DNA of 64,000 nt from positions 1,540,806-1,604,805 of the forward strand of contig JAUICZ010000001.1 of the NCBI GenBank assembly GCA_030429205.1. Direction: 5' to 3'. Shown here piece after piece: positions 53,915 through 60,617 of this stretch (position 1 is the first letter of the stretch; every line of letters starts with the position of its first letter). The DNA comes from Bacteroidia bacterium (GTDB taxonomy: Bacteria > Bacteroidota > Bacteroidia > Chitinophagales > Chitinophagaceae). Made by a program: the position numbers and the translations under genes. Below the pieces are notes generated by a model. It was not told the DNA's origin, did no database searches, and worked only from the letters and a program-made list of their open reading frames with translations.

Positions 53915-54829
53915 TTAGAATAAAAACATCAATCCTGCGTCTGCTTTTTGCTTCAGTGTAATGTTGCCTGCGCCGTAATGTTGGCTAACAGGTATACTAT
54001 AAGTCAATTGAAGACCAAGCTTTTTATAATACAATTGTACCCCTGCTTTTGCTGATAAGATGTAGCCACCCGTTTGTGTGTTCAACCACTTCTTATTATA
54101 GTTATCATAGTCGTGCAGGCTGTACTCGTTGTTCAAGCTCAATTGAGGTAAAACAGACACTTCTTGTTTTTGTATCCAGTAAAACGCCGTTAACTGTGTA
54201 GTCAGCTTGTTGCCGTATTTATAGTTATCCCTGTTAGGCGTAGTGATGTTGTACATAACATCTGCATTTACGCCTGTTTTTCCTATCCTTACTGTATAGT
54301 TGATATTTACAGGGATATCCCATGCGCCTGAACCTGCCTGTGTATTGGGTAGCCCCATACGTTCCAGCTCTGATATACCGGTATATTTACCCGTTGGTGC
54401 TTTTACGCCTGCCCCTGCCTGTAAACGGTGCATCACTGCTACAGTATCAAAAGATTGCAGAATAGTGTAGTTAACCAGTGCAGATACATCGCCTACACCA
54501 TTGGTAGTGATGTTTTGTGTTGCAGACGTGTAGGTAGTACTGCGGTACGGAAGAAAGGCAAATAGCTGCCACTTACTGCCGATGCAATAACGCCCCCATA
54601 GCCTGACGGTTTGGTACTGCTGGTTAGCATGCACTTTTGGCTTGGCTTCATTCAGCGGCTGTTGCATGCTGCTGAAACCATTATACTGGTATTGAATCCC
54701 TGCAAAGTGACGGTACATCTGCGGTAACAATCCAAGAGATTGGTTGCCGGACGATCCACCACACACATCGCAAGCATTGGCTGATAATACACTGCTTAAT
54801 AGCAGCATACAGCTCAAAGCAAACTTCAT
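53915..54829 (-). CDS. Outer-membrane barrel protein with N-terminal CDVCGG motif
   Basis: The 304-aa product has a signal peptide ending in SANA, after which the mature chain begins CDVCGGSSGNQSLGLLPQMYRHFAGIQYQYN. The CxxCGG right at the mature N-terminus could bind a metal or be lipid-modified. The rest is a run of amphipathic strands (LWGRYCIGSKWQLFAFLPYRSTTY, LQAGAGVKAPTGKY, VNINYTVRIGKTGVNADVMYNI) ending in a C-terminal Phe, as in outer-membrane transporter-like barrels. It leads the four-gene operon barrel-lipoprotein-MbnP-lipoprotein A. The substrate is probably a metal, inferred from context. Confidence 0.75.
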   Translation of the reverse strand: MKFALSCMLLLSSVLSANACDVCGGSSGNQSLGLLPQMYRHFAGIQYQYNGFSSMQQPLNEAKPKVHANQQYQTVRLWGRYCIGSKWQLFAFLPYRSTTYTSATQNITTNGVGDVSALVNYTILQSFDTVAVMHRLQAGAGVKAPTGKYTGISELERMGLPNTQAGSGAWDIPVNINYTVRIGKTGVNADVMYNITTPNRDNYKYGNKLTTQLTAFYWIQKQEVSVLPQLSLNNEYSLHDYDNYNKKWLNTQTGGYILSAKAGVQLYYKKLGLQLTYSIPVSQHYGAGNITLKQKADAGLMFLF

Positions 54830-54865
54830 GTTATTTGATTTTACTGATATACTCGCAATACGTTA

Positions 54866-54892
54866 GACGAGCGATGCTCATGAGCATTCGTC
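54866..54892. promoter_or_regulatory. Palindromic element upstream of MbnP operon
   Basis: The 14-base perfect palindrome ATGCTCATGAGCAT (54874-54887) is extended by outer arms GACGA (54866-54870) and TCGTC (54888-54892), with a three-base bulge. It lies 37 bases upstream of the operon start. No T run follows on the minus strand, so it is more likely an operator than a terminator. Confidence 0.4.
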
Positions 54893-54922
54893 AAACAGTA
54901 ATTGCACACAATAATTTATGTA

Positions 54923-55306
54923 TCAGCAAAAACTGGGTGGATGAAAAACGGATGGGATAATTGTATAGCTATATAGGTTTGTATACAAACAAAAATCTTG
55001 TGTAGATAATGTGTTGTTGTTAGCAAAGTAAAAACTGCTTGCAGTAGAAAGGTACTCGGGCAATTCGTTTTTACTATTCTTTTTGGCAGGAAGGTTTTTT
55101 TCTGATTCGGTATTGTTGTCTACTTTATCCAGCTGTTTTTTTAGGTAACATTTACCATTACAGCCCATTTCAGGAGTGTCTTTGTTTTCACAAAGCTCTT
55201 GAGCAACATAACTTTTATTGGCTTGATACCAGGCAATAACCCCAACTTTAGCTACGTATTGGTAGCTAACGCAGATGAGTAATAATATGGCCAGTATCTG
55301 TTTCAA
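54923..55306 (-). CDS. Small Cys-rich membrane-anchored protein (TTG start)
   Basis: A 127-aa product. A stop codon lies directly before TTG at 55306 and no other start precedes the N-terminal helix, so TTG is the start. After one hydrophobic helix (QILAILLLICVSYQYVAKVGVIAWY) comes ANKSYVAQELCENKDTPEMGCNGKCYLKKQLDK, a Cys-x10-Cys-x3-Cys block found in small Bacteroidota proteins near metal and copper genes. The C-terminus ends FHPPSFC. No characterised family is known to me. It lies between the two lipoprotein units and probably belongs to the same metal response. Confidence 0.6.
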   Translation of the reverse strand: MKQILAILLLICVSYQYVAKVGVIAWYQANKSYVAQELCENKDTPEMGCNGKCYLKKQLDKVDNNTESEKNLPAKKNSKNELPEYLSTASSFYFANNNTLSTQDFCLYTNLYSYTIIPSVFHPPSFC

Positions 55307-55313
55307 CTATTTA

Positions 55314-55321
55314 CAAAGATA
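55314..55321 (-). promoter_or_regulatory. Bacteroidota -7 element TATCTTTG before the Cys-rich protein
   Basis: On the minus strand TATCTTTG ends seven bases before the TTG start at 55306. It supports both the TTG start and a very short leader. No clear TTG lies at the usual -33 distance. Confidence 0.45.
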
Positions 55322-55354
55322 GGGTAGTTTGTACAATTAGTTGGGTAACTACAT

Positions 55355-55380
55355 AAAAAAACCACCGACAAGCGGTGGTT
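55355..55380 (-). terminator. Rho-independent terminator after lipoprotein B
   Basis: On the minus strand AACCACCG and CGGTGGTT form an 8-bp stem with loop CTTGT, followed by TTTTT. It ends the lipoprotein B transcript, so that gene is a separate unit. Confidence 0.85.
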
Positions 55381-55387
55381 GAATTTC

Positions 55388-55822
55388 TTATTTGTTGGTG
55401 TGGTGACGCCAATCGTCTACCTGAATGAATACATTATATTCTTTCTCCAAAGTGTCTATTATTTTGAATGTTGCTTTACCGGTTAAGCGGGTATCGCCTG
55501 GGGCAAGCGCCTCGTCGTTACCGTCTGCATAGAAAAGGTATTCTCCCGGCAACATAGAGTCTAGTACAGCGCTACCACCGGTAATGAAAGAATCGTCCCA
55601 GCTTTCGCCCTCAAATATTTCAGGTGCATATTTCACCCAAATTTTAGCATTCGAGATAGTTTTCTCGTGGTGCTGAGCAGTAACGGTAATTTTTGCTTTA
55701 CCGCCTTTACCTCCTTTAGGTGCTGTGTATGGTTCAACAGTGTCGTTTTTACGAACACAGCTAACTAAAACAGTTATTGCTAAAACAAATCCTAAAATGT
55801 TGTGTATAGTACGCATAATCAT
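55388..55822 (-). CDS. QHH-motif lipoprotein B
   Basis: The 144-aa product has a lipoprotein signal (ILGFVLAITVLVSC, Cys22 from the first ATG; a second ATG at 55816 is equally plausible). It is a paralogue of lipoprotein A at 52224: GKGGKAKITVTAQHHEKTISNAKIWVKYAPEIFEGESWDD, then MLPGEYLFYADG. The C-terminus is VDDWRHHTNK, with another His pair. It has its own terminator and lies at the far end of the MbnP region, so the two paralogues bracket the cluster. Function unknown; metal binding is inferred from His pairs and context. Confidence 0.7.
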   Translation of the reverse strand: MIMRTIHNILGFVLAITVLVSCVRKNDTVEPYTAPKGGKGGKAKITVTAQHHEKTISNAKIWVKYAPEIFEGESWDDSFITGGSAVLDSMLPGEYLFYADGNDEALAPGDTRLTGKATFKIIDTLEKEYNVFIQVDDWRHHTNK

Positions 55823-55946
55823 AAAATAGTGTAATTATTTGCCAATTTATAAAATATCTGTCTGAATATATACACTTAGCAGCGCAAAATTTGGGCTGTA
55901 CGTTATAAAATAGATATTTATAGTACTAAATGACAATGGTATTGCG

Positions 55947-55974
55947 TTGTGTCTGTAATTAACACCTATTTTTG
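55947..55974 (+). promoter_or_regulatory. Bacteroidota promoter for the lipoprotein at 55997
   Basis: TTG at 55947-55949 and TATTTTTG at 55967-55974 are 17 bases apart. The -7 element ends 22 bases before the ATG. Confidence 0.55.
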
Positions 55975-55996
55975 TAATCCTTAATCAGAAGCATAT

Positions 55997-56491
55997 ATGT
56001 TCAAATATATTTTGGTGGCAGTTCTGGTCGGTGGTTTTTTGTTCGGAACCTCATCTTGTTGTGAAAAAAGGTTGTACTGCGATTCAGAAGCGCTGGATTT
56101 TGCATTTGTGGGTTTTTCTAAAACAGAGGCACGCAGCTTTATACTAAGAAGGTATAAAGAAGGTACAGAACAATGGGATACCCCGATTGATACTGCACAG
56201 TTTGTATATACAGGTACTACAACTACAATCGGCACAAAGCCCGATACACTATATTTTTCTGATTTTAGAACTACTGATGACCTTACGGGTGTAAAAGCGG
56301 GTAACGATTGGGTGATATACCTGCCGGGTGCAAGAAAGTATTTTTACATCACCACTATATTCGAAGAGGAGAACAATTGGAAAATGGTAAGGTGTAATGA
56401 CGACGAAGAAACTTGCTCTAAACCTATTCGTAACTTCTCAGAAAACTTTGTCTGGAGAACAGGCAATTTTATCTTTCTCAATGAAGAGTAA
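55997..56491 (+). CDS. Lipoprotein of unknown function
   Basis: The 164-aa product begins MFKYILVAVLVGGFLFGTSSCC, a lipoprotein signal with adjacent Cys21-Cys22. The mature domain is beta-rich (DFAFVGFSKTEARSFILRRYKEGTEQWDTPIDTAQFVY ... GNDWVIYLPGARKYFYITTIFEEENNWKMVRCNDDEETCSKPIRNF), with a late Cys pair that may form a disulfide. I do not recognise the family. It has its own promoter and is convergent with the small ORF at 56499. Confidence 0.65.
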   Translation: MFKYILVAVLVGGFLFGTSSCCEKRLYCDSEALDFAFVGFSKTEARSFILRRYKEGTEQWDTPIDTAQFVYTGTTTTIGTKPDTLYFSDFRTTDDLTGVKAGNDWVIYLPGARKYFYITTIFEEENNWKMVRCNDDEETCSKPIRNFSENFVWRTGNFIFLNEE

Positions 56492-56498
56492 GTAAAAC

Positions 56499-56666
56499 TT
56501 ATGCGTGTGTAAGTTCTGCTTTGTTGATCAGTTTCTTTTCAGCACGTTGTGCTTTTCTTTTCTCGCGTTCTACAAGAAAGTGTGCATATGCCATGTACGT
56601 TTTAAGCACTAAGCCTACGGGGTATGTCATTAGTTTTCTCATGCTGTTTAATGTTTTTGTTTTCAT
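56499..56666 (-). CDS. Possible small basic protein, 55 aa
   Basis: An ORF from the ATG at 56666 encodes MKTKTLNSMRKLMTYPVGLVLKTYMAYAHFLVEREKRKAQRAEKKLINKAELTHA. It has an amphipathic, mildly hydrophobic middle (LMTYPVGLVLKTYMAYAHFLV) and a basic helical C-terminus, with an A-rich region before the ATG as for other genes here. No family recognised. It could be a real small protein or a chance ORF; the absence of competing frames and the compact fit after the upstream gene favour a gene. Confidence 0.4.
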   Translation of the reverse strand: MKTKTLNSMRKLMTYPVGLVLKTYMAYAHFLVEREKRKAQRAEKKLINKAELTHA

Positions 56667-56717
56667 TTTTGTTTGTCTTGTTTGTTGTTTCGTTTGTTTT
56701 GCAATACAAATATGCAA

Positions 56718-57033
56718 CCTAATAGCCCCTTCACTGAAATATTTTGCCCTGCTTAACGCTGCGTTTAGAAGCGCTTAACAAGCTGTTTACAACAAGTTGT
56801 GTCTGTGTTTGCTGTATTTGTCTGCTGTAGCGGGCTTCGTGGTATTACTCATTGTTGTTTTATACATAATGGATTGTTAACTGATTGTATCACTTTTTGT
56901 AAAGACCCCTTAATGCAAAAAAATATATTACCTGCAACCGGCAATGGAGCTTAACGGGTGGTTAACAATTAACAACCACTCAGGTTAAAGGCACGATTTT
57001 ATTTGGTGGCTGGTGTAGCTGTGCCGCATATTT
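56718..57033. other. Gene-free region upstream of the secreted paralogue pair
   Basis: About 320 bases without a convincing ORF (385 bases if counted from 56667 to the next ATG). It holds one arm of a 20-base inverted repeat (56764-56783) and, at its end, the promoter of the first paralogue. I see no tRNA or terminator in it. Confidence 0.6.
56764..56783 (+). repeat. 20-base inverted repeat, left arm
   Basis: TTTAGAAGCGCTTAACAAGC here matches, at 19 of 20 positions, the complement of 57727-57746. The arms lie 270-290 bases before the first paralogue ATG and 120-140 before the second. Each is near an AAGCGCTT palindrome. Confidence 0.55.
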
Positions 57034-57034
57034 G
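57002..57034 (+). promoter_or_regulatory. Promoter of secreted paralogue 1
   Basis: TTTG at 57002-57005 and CATATTTG at 57027-57034 are 21 bases apart. The second paralogue has the same layout (TTTG, 21 bases, CATCTTTG), so this slightly off-consensus pair is conserved. Confidence 0.5.
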
Positions 57035-57051
57035 TGCTACTAAAAACAAAA

Positions 57052-57612
57052 ATGAAAAACATGAAAAAGCTACTATCAGTTGTTGCGCTTGCCGCATTTG
57101 GTTTTACTGCAAATGCACAAAACCAAACAGAATCTGCTTCTCAAACTGTAGACCTGTTACTTAGCAATGCTCTTGAAATTGAGTTTACTTCTACAGGTAA
57201 CAGCACAGGTCCTGTTTTACAATTCGAATTTGATTCGATCAACGATTATGTAAACGGTATCGAAGGTGATGCACAAGAGATCGTTGTACGTTCAAACAAA
57301 GTCTTCAATGTAGAGGTAAAAGCTAATGCTGCAAACTTTACATACGTTGGTTCTACAAGTCCTGCTCCTACAATGCCGGTTGCAGGTGTTTTGTCTTTGA
57401 TTGTTACTGCTAACGGTACAGGTGGTTATGTTCACAATCCGTTCTCAACAGTATCTTACTATACATTAAGAGATTTTAACCAATACTTAATTGGTTCTGG
57501 TGCCGCTGGTGCTAATCAAACTTTTAGCGTTAAGTATAAAGCAACTCCGGGGTTAGCGTATCCTGCAGGTGCATACTCTGTAGACGTTGTTTATACTGCT
57601 ACACAACTTTAG
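57052..57612 (+). CDS. Secreted beta-rich protein, tandem paralogue 1
   Basis: From the ATG at 57052 (another at 57061 fits equally) the product is about 186 aa, with signal peptide MKKLLSVVALAAFGFTANAQ. The mature protein is beta-rich with few charges: SQTVDLLLSNALEIEFTSTGNSTGPVLQFEFDSINDYVNGIEGDAQEIVVRSNKVFNVEVKANAANFTY ... FSVKYKATPGLAYPAGAYSVDVVYTATQL. About half of the residues match the next gene over the full length. The repeating strand pattern and YPAGxYSVDVxYTAT ending recall pilin-like or WxL/coat-type surface domains, but I cannot assign a family. Likely abundant surface protein: strong promoter and terminator. Confidence 0.75.
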   Translation: MKNMKKLLSVVALAAFGFTANAQNQTESASQTVDLLLSNALEIEFTSTGNSTGPVLQFEFDSINDYVNGIEGDAQEIVVRSNKVFNVEVKANAANFTYVGSTSPAPTMPVAGVLSLIVTANGTGGYVHNPFSTVSYYTLRDFNQYLIGSGAAGANQTFSVKYKATPGLAYPAGAYSVDVVYTATQL

Positions 57613-57640
57613 TAGCTTCTGTATATTAGGGAAATGAGAT

Positions 57641-57669
57641 AATGCCGCTCCATAATGGAGCGGCATTTT
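57641..57669 (+). terminator. Terminator after secreted paralogue 1
   Basis: AATGCCGCTCCA and TGGAGCGGCATT form a perfect 12-bp stem with loop TAA, then TT. A very similar hairpin ends the second paralogue. Confidence 0.85.
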
Positions 57670-57726
57670 GTGTTTAAATAATACTGTAAAAAATCAATTG
57701 CTATATATAGGTATCGAATTTTAAGC

Positions 57727-57746
57727 GCTTGTTAACCGCTTCTAAA
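57727..57746 (-). repeat. 20-base inverted repeat, right arm
   Basis: GCTTGTTAACCGCTTCTAAA on the plus strand is the complement of the left arm at 56764-56783 with one mismatch. It lies 25 bases before the promoter of the second paralogue and contains GTTAAC. Confidence 0.55.
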
Positions 57747-57770
57747 AACTTAGTTAATAGAAAGTGTTTT

Positions 57771-57803
57771 TTTGGAATAGGCTCTTGTCCGCGCACATCT
57801 TTG
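57771..57803 (+). promoter_or_regulatory. Promoter of secreted paralogue 2
   Basis: TTTG at 57771-57774 and CATCTTTG at 57796-57803 are 21 bases apart, the same layout as for paralogue 1. The leader is about 60 bases and A-rich. Confidence 0.5.
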
Positions 57804-57867
57804 CACCCTCAGCGCGTTGAAAAACAAGAAAATAAAAACAAAAAAACACTTTAAAACAAAACAAAAA

Positions 57868-58428
57868 ATGAAGAAGTTTATCGCAATCGTAACTTTCGCA
57901 ACTATCTCTATCGCAGCAACTGCACAAACACAATCAAACCAAACAGCTACAGCATCACAAACAGTAAAATTAGTTTTAAGCAACGCTATTGAAATTACAT
58001 TTACGGGTAACAGTAGTGCTACGGGCGCAGATGTGAACATTCCTTTTACATCCGTAAATGACTATGCCAATGGTGTAGAGTCTGCAGAGCAAGAGCTGAA
58101 AGTACGTTCTAACAAAGATTTTTATGTAAGAGTAAAAACAGGTAGTAACAAGTTCTCTTATACAGGTAACACAACACCTGCACCGCAAATGCCGGTAAAA
58201 AATGTTTTGAACCTAAAAGTAACTGCTAATAACACAGGTGGTTCTATTGCATCTCCATTCTCCTCTAACAACTATGCTACTCTTAAAAACAATAGCCAAA
58301 GCCTTTTGACAAATTGTGATCGTGGTGGAGACCAAACTTTCAAAATCAAGTATAAAGCAACACCGGGGTTTGCTTACCCTGCGGGTACCTACTCTGTAGA
58401 TGTTATTTACACAGCTACACAACAATAG
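57868..58428 (+). CDS. Secreted beta-rich protein, tandem paralogue 2
   Basis: From the ATG at 57868 the product is 186 aa: signal peptide MKKFIAIVTFATISIAATAQ, then QSNQTATASQTVKLVLSNAIEITFTGNSSATGADVNIPFTSVNDYANGVESAEQELKVRSNKDFYVRVKTGSNKFSYTGNTTPAPQMPVKNVLNLKVTANNTGG ... FKIKYKATPGFAYPAGTYSVDVIYTATQQ. It aligns with paralogue 1 over its full length; conserved stretches include SNA-EI-FT, V-DY-NG-E, VRSNK-F-V and YKATPG-AYPAG-YSVDV-YTATQ. No Cys in paralogue 1 but one here (TNCDRGG). Family not recognised. Confidence 0.75.
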   Translation: MKKFIAIVTFATISIAATAQTQSNQTATASQTVKLVLSNAIEITFTGNSSATGADVNIPFTSVNDYANGVESAEQELKVRSNKDFYVRVKTGSNKFSYTGNTTPAPQMPVKNVLNLKVTANNTGGSIASPFSSNNYATLKNNSQSLLTNCDRGGDQTFKIKYKATPGFAYPAGTYSVDVIYTATQQ

Positions 58429-58454
58429 TCATCGGTAACGGTTCTATATAAAAC

Positions 58455-58484
58455 AATGCCGCTCTGTAATGGAGTGGCATTTGT
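58455..58484 (+). terminator. Terminator after secreted paralogue 2
   Basis: AATGCCGCTC and GAGTGGCATT (58455-58464 and 58472-58481) pair with one G-T. It resembles the hairpin after paralogue 1, including TAATGGAG and GGCATTTG parts. Confidence 0.75.
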
Positions 58485-58507
58485 ATTTAGTGACGTACCT
58501 TTATTGA

Positions 58508-59197
58508 ATGAGGTTTTTATTTGCAGCAGCATTTACACTATTATCATGTACTACTATTTCCGCACAGGTAGATGTTGGTTTGGGGGCAGAGTTAGGTTTC
58601 CCTTTTCTATTCAACCAAGAGGTGCGCAACCATAATCATGCATCGGGTGCGCCGGGTGTAAGGGCAATCATTACTTATGCTCCTGAAAATGGTTTTCTGA
58701 CAGGGTCTTTAATAGCAGGATATAACCAGACTATACTACCCATGGTACGTTTCAACGGAGGGCTTGATGTTTTGTACATGCGTTTTCGTAATACAAATGT
58801 TACACTACTGGGGCGATTTAAAAAAGAGATGGGTGGAGATGCGCAACTATTATATGGTGTTGGTGTTGGTGCGCAATTTTTAACAGGCACAGGTGTGCAG
58901 GTGAGCAAACGTTCTGATAACGACATCAGCCGAATAATAGCAGACTCTACAAATTATAATAAAATAACGCTGCCTACATTCAATTTGAACGTAGAGTATA
59001 TTCGCCCGGCAAGCCAGGGCAGCAAATTCTATTATGGTATAGGTGTGCAGTTGCAGTATGTATACCTGCTCGACCAAACGGAGACTTACAGGGTAGACAT
59101 TATTGATAAGAACCTGCAATATTATAGTTTAAGACCACAGCTGACGGGTAATATTATTAACCCTGTGGTATTTGCAAACCTGTATTATAGATTGTAG
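58508..59197 (+). CDS. Outer-membrane beta-barrel protein (PorT-like size), unknown role
   Basis: The 229-aa product has a signal peptide (MRFLFAAAFTLLSCTTISAQ) and then eight-strand-like amphipathic pattern: VDVGLGAELGFPFLFNQEV, GVRAIITYAPENGFLTGSLIAGYNQTILPMVRFNGGLDVLYMRFRN, LLYGVGVGAQFLTGTGVQV, FYYGIGVQLQYVYLLDQ, and a C-terminus INPVVFANLYYRL. The fold is that of small Bacteroidota outer-membrane barrels. It follows the secreted paralogue pair and may be its partner at the outer membrane, which is only positional inference. Confidence 0.65.
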   Translation: MRFLFAAAFTLLSCTTISAQVDVGLGAELGFPFLFNQEVRNHNHASGAPGVRAIITYAPENGFLTGSLIAGYNQTILPMVRFNGGLDVLYMRFRNTNVTLLGRFKKEMGGDAQLLYGVGVGAQFLTGTGVQVSKRSDNDISRIIADSTNYNKITLPTFNLNVEYIRPASQGSKFYYGIGVQLQYVYLLDQTETYRVDIIDKNLQYYSLRPQLTGNIINPVVFANLYYRL

Positions 59198-59234
59198 CGG
59201 TTGCGGGTGCTGCTGTAGGTTGAGCTATTATGCT

Positions 59235-59242
59235 TATTTTTG
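59235..59242 (+). promoter_or_regulatory. Bacteroidota -7 element TATTTTTG before the M43 protease
   Basis: A perfect TAnnTTTG ends six bases before the ATG at 59249, pointing to a leaderless or nearly leaderless transcript. Confidence 0.45.
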
Positions 59243-59248
59243 GTAACA

Positions 59249-60607
59249 ATGCAAAGAGTTACATATAGAGTAGTATGGCCGTTTCTTTTATTGTTGCTGA
59301 CCGCAAAGTTTTCTCAGGCGCAAAACAAATGCGCTTTTGACAGAACGGTACATGCATTAGCAGCGAAGTACCCCGATTTTCAACAAAAAATAAACCAGCT
59401 AAAAGAACCTGTAGAATATCGTTCGGCAGTAAAAAACACGATAACGGAACCATATACAATTCCGGTTGTGTTTCATTTCTTATTAACCCAACAACAGATC
59501 AATGCAATTGGTGGTGAGGATGGTATCAGGCAGCGAATAGATTCTCAGATGCTGGTATTAAATCGTGATTTCAATGCAGCAAACTTCGATTACGATGAAA
59601 TACCTAATGGGTTTAAGCCATTGTATGGAGATGTAAACATACGTTTTGCATTAGCGCATACAGATCCGTATAACAAGCCAACTGAGGGTTATCATATAAA
59701 AACGGTATCTCAGGCAGGTTTCGAGATTGAAGGTGGTACAGGTTCGGGTATCGCATTTAGCGATGCAAAGTATACAAGCGCAGGCGGCATGGATGCATGG
59801 GATGTAGAAAGCTATTTGAATATTTGGGTGGTTGCACCTTTGGATGGCGGCAAAACATCGGATGTGTTAGGGTTGGCCATACCTGAATATTTTGCAGAAG
59901 ATGCTAATATGCCTGCTGTAGAACAAGGTATAGTTGTGCATTATGGTGCTGTTGGCAGACGATCGATTTTTACAGAGATATATGTAAAAGGTGCCGATGA
60001 AGGGCGCACCTTAACACATGAAGTAGGGCATATGTTTGAGCTGTTTCATATATGGGGAGATGATGATGGTAAATGTCCGGACAACGGAGGTGGCGATGAT
60101 GGTATCAGCGATACACCACCACAGGCATACCCATCCAGCGGATGTTTGGTTTATCCTAAATATGATGGTTGTACAAGAAATGGTGATGGTATAATGTTCA
60201 TGAATTACATGGACTATTCAGACGATCGTTGTGCATTGATGTTTTCTAAAGAACAGGCACAGCGTATGCAACGCACATGGCAACCCGGTGGTGGTGTATA
60301 TTCATTAACACAACACCCTTGGCTGCTGACATACCCTGTTGATAGCAACAGCGGAAAAACAAATAATACGCATGTGGTATACCCCAATCCTGCAGATGGT
60401 GTGTTGAATATCTCTTTCAGACTGCCTACAGATGACTTGCAACATATTATGTTGATAGATATGACAGGAAGAGCAGTATTATCACAAGAGGTGAAAATCC
60501 AAGCTGCATTTTATACCCTTAATACCGGCAATTTACATGCAGGATTGTACTTTTTGGTATTACATTATGGTGCCGATAAAGTAGTGGAAAGGGTTTTAGT
60601 AAGGTAG
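59249..60607 (+). CDS. M43-type secreted metalloprotease with T9SS sorting domain
   Basis: From the ATG at 59249 (452 aa) the product has a signal peptide (ending KFSQAQ), a pro-region, and a pappalysin-like catalytic domain: IPVVFHFLL, LNRDFNAANFDYDEIP, YLNIWVVAPLDGG, then HEVGHMFELFH (His257, Glu258, His261, His267) and the Met-turn FMNYMDYSDDRC near residue 317. The eighth position of HExxHxxGxxH is Glu rather than Gly. The C-terminal 80 residues (VVYPNPADGVLNISFRLPT ... LHAGLYFLVLHYGADKVVERVLVR) are a type A T9SS C-terminal domain, which directs export through the GldKLMN-powered machine and surface attachment or release. Confidence 0.88.
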   Translation: MQRVTYRVVWPFLLLLLTAKFSQAQNKCAFDRTVHALAAKYPDFQQKINQLKEPVEYRSAVKNTITEPYTIPVVFHFLLTQQQINAIGGEDGIRQRIDSQMLVLNRDFNAANFDYDEIPNGFKPLYGDVNIRFALAHTDPYNKPTEGYHIKTVSQAGFEIEGGTGSGIAFSDAKYTSAGGMDAWDVESYLNIWVVAPLDGGKTSDVLGLAIPEYFAEDANMPAVEQGIVVHYGAVGRRSIFTEIYVKGADEGRTLTHEVGHMFELFHIWGDDDGKCPDNGGGDDGISDTPPQAYPSSGCLVYPKYDGCTRNGDGIMFMNYMDYSDDRCALMFSKEQAQRMQRTWQPGGGVYSLTQHPWLLTYPVDSNSGKTNNTHVVYPNPADGVLNISFRLPTDDLQHIMLIDMTGRAVLSQEVKIQAAFYTLNTGNLHAGLYFLVLHYGADKVVERVLVR

Positions 60608-60617
60608 ACGTCGTGTA

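Noticed and set aside
56912-56953. 13-codon ORF in the 56.7-57.0 kb gap
   Set aside because: Too short, no promoter or hairpin pattern around it like that of the aspartokinase leader.
56764-57746. Insertion sequence bounded by the 20-base inverted repeat
   Set aside because: No transposase between the arms, no target-site duplication visible, and the content is an ordinary secreted-protein gene; kept as a regulatory or inversion candidate instead.
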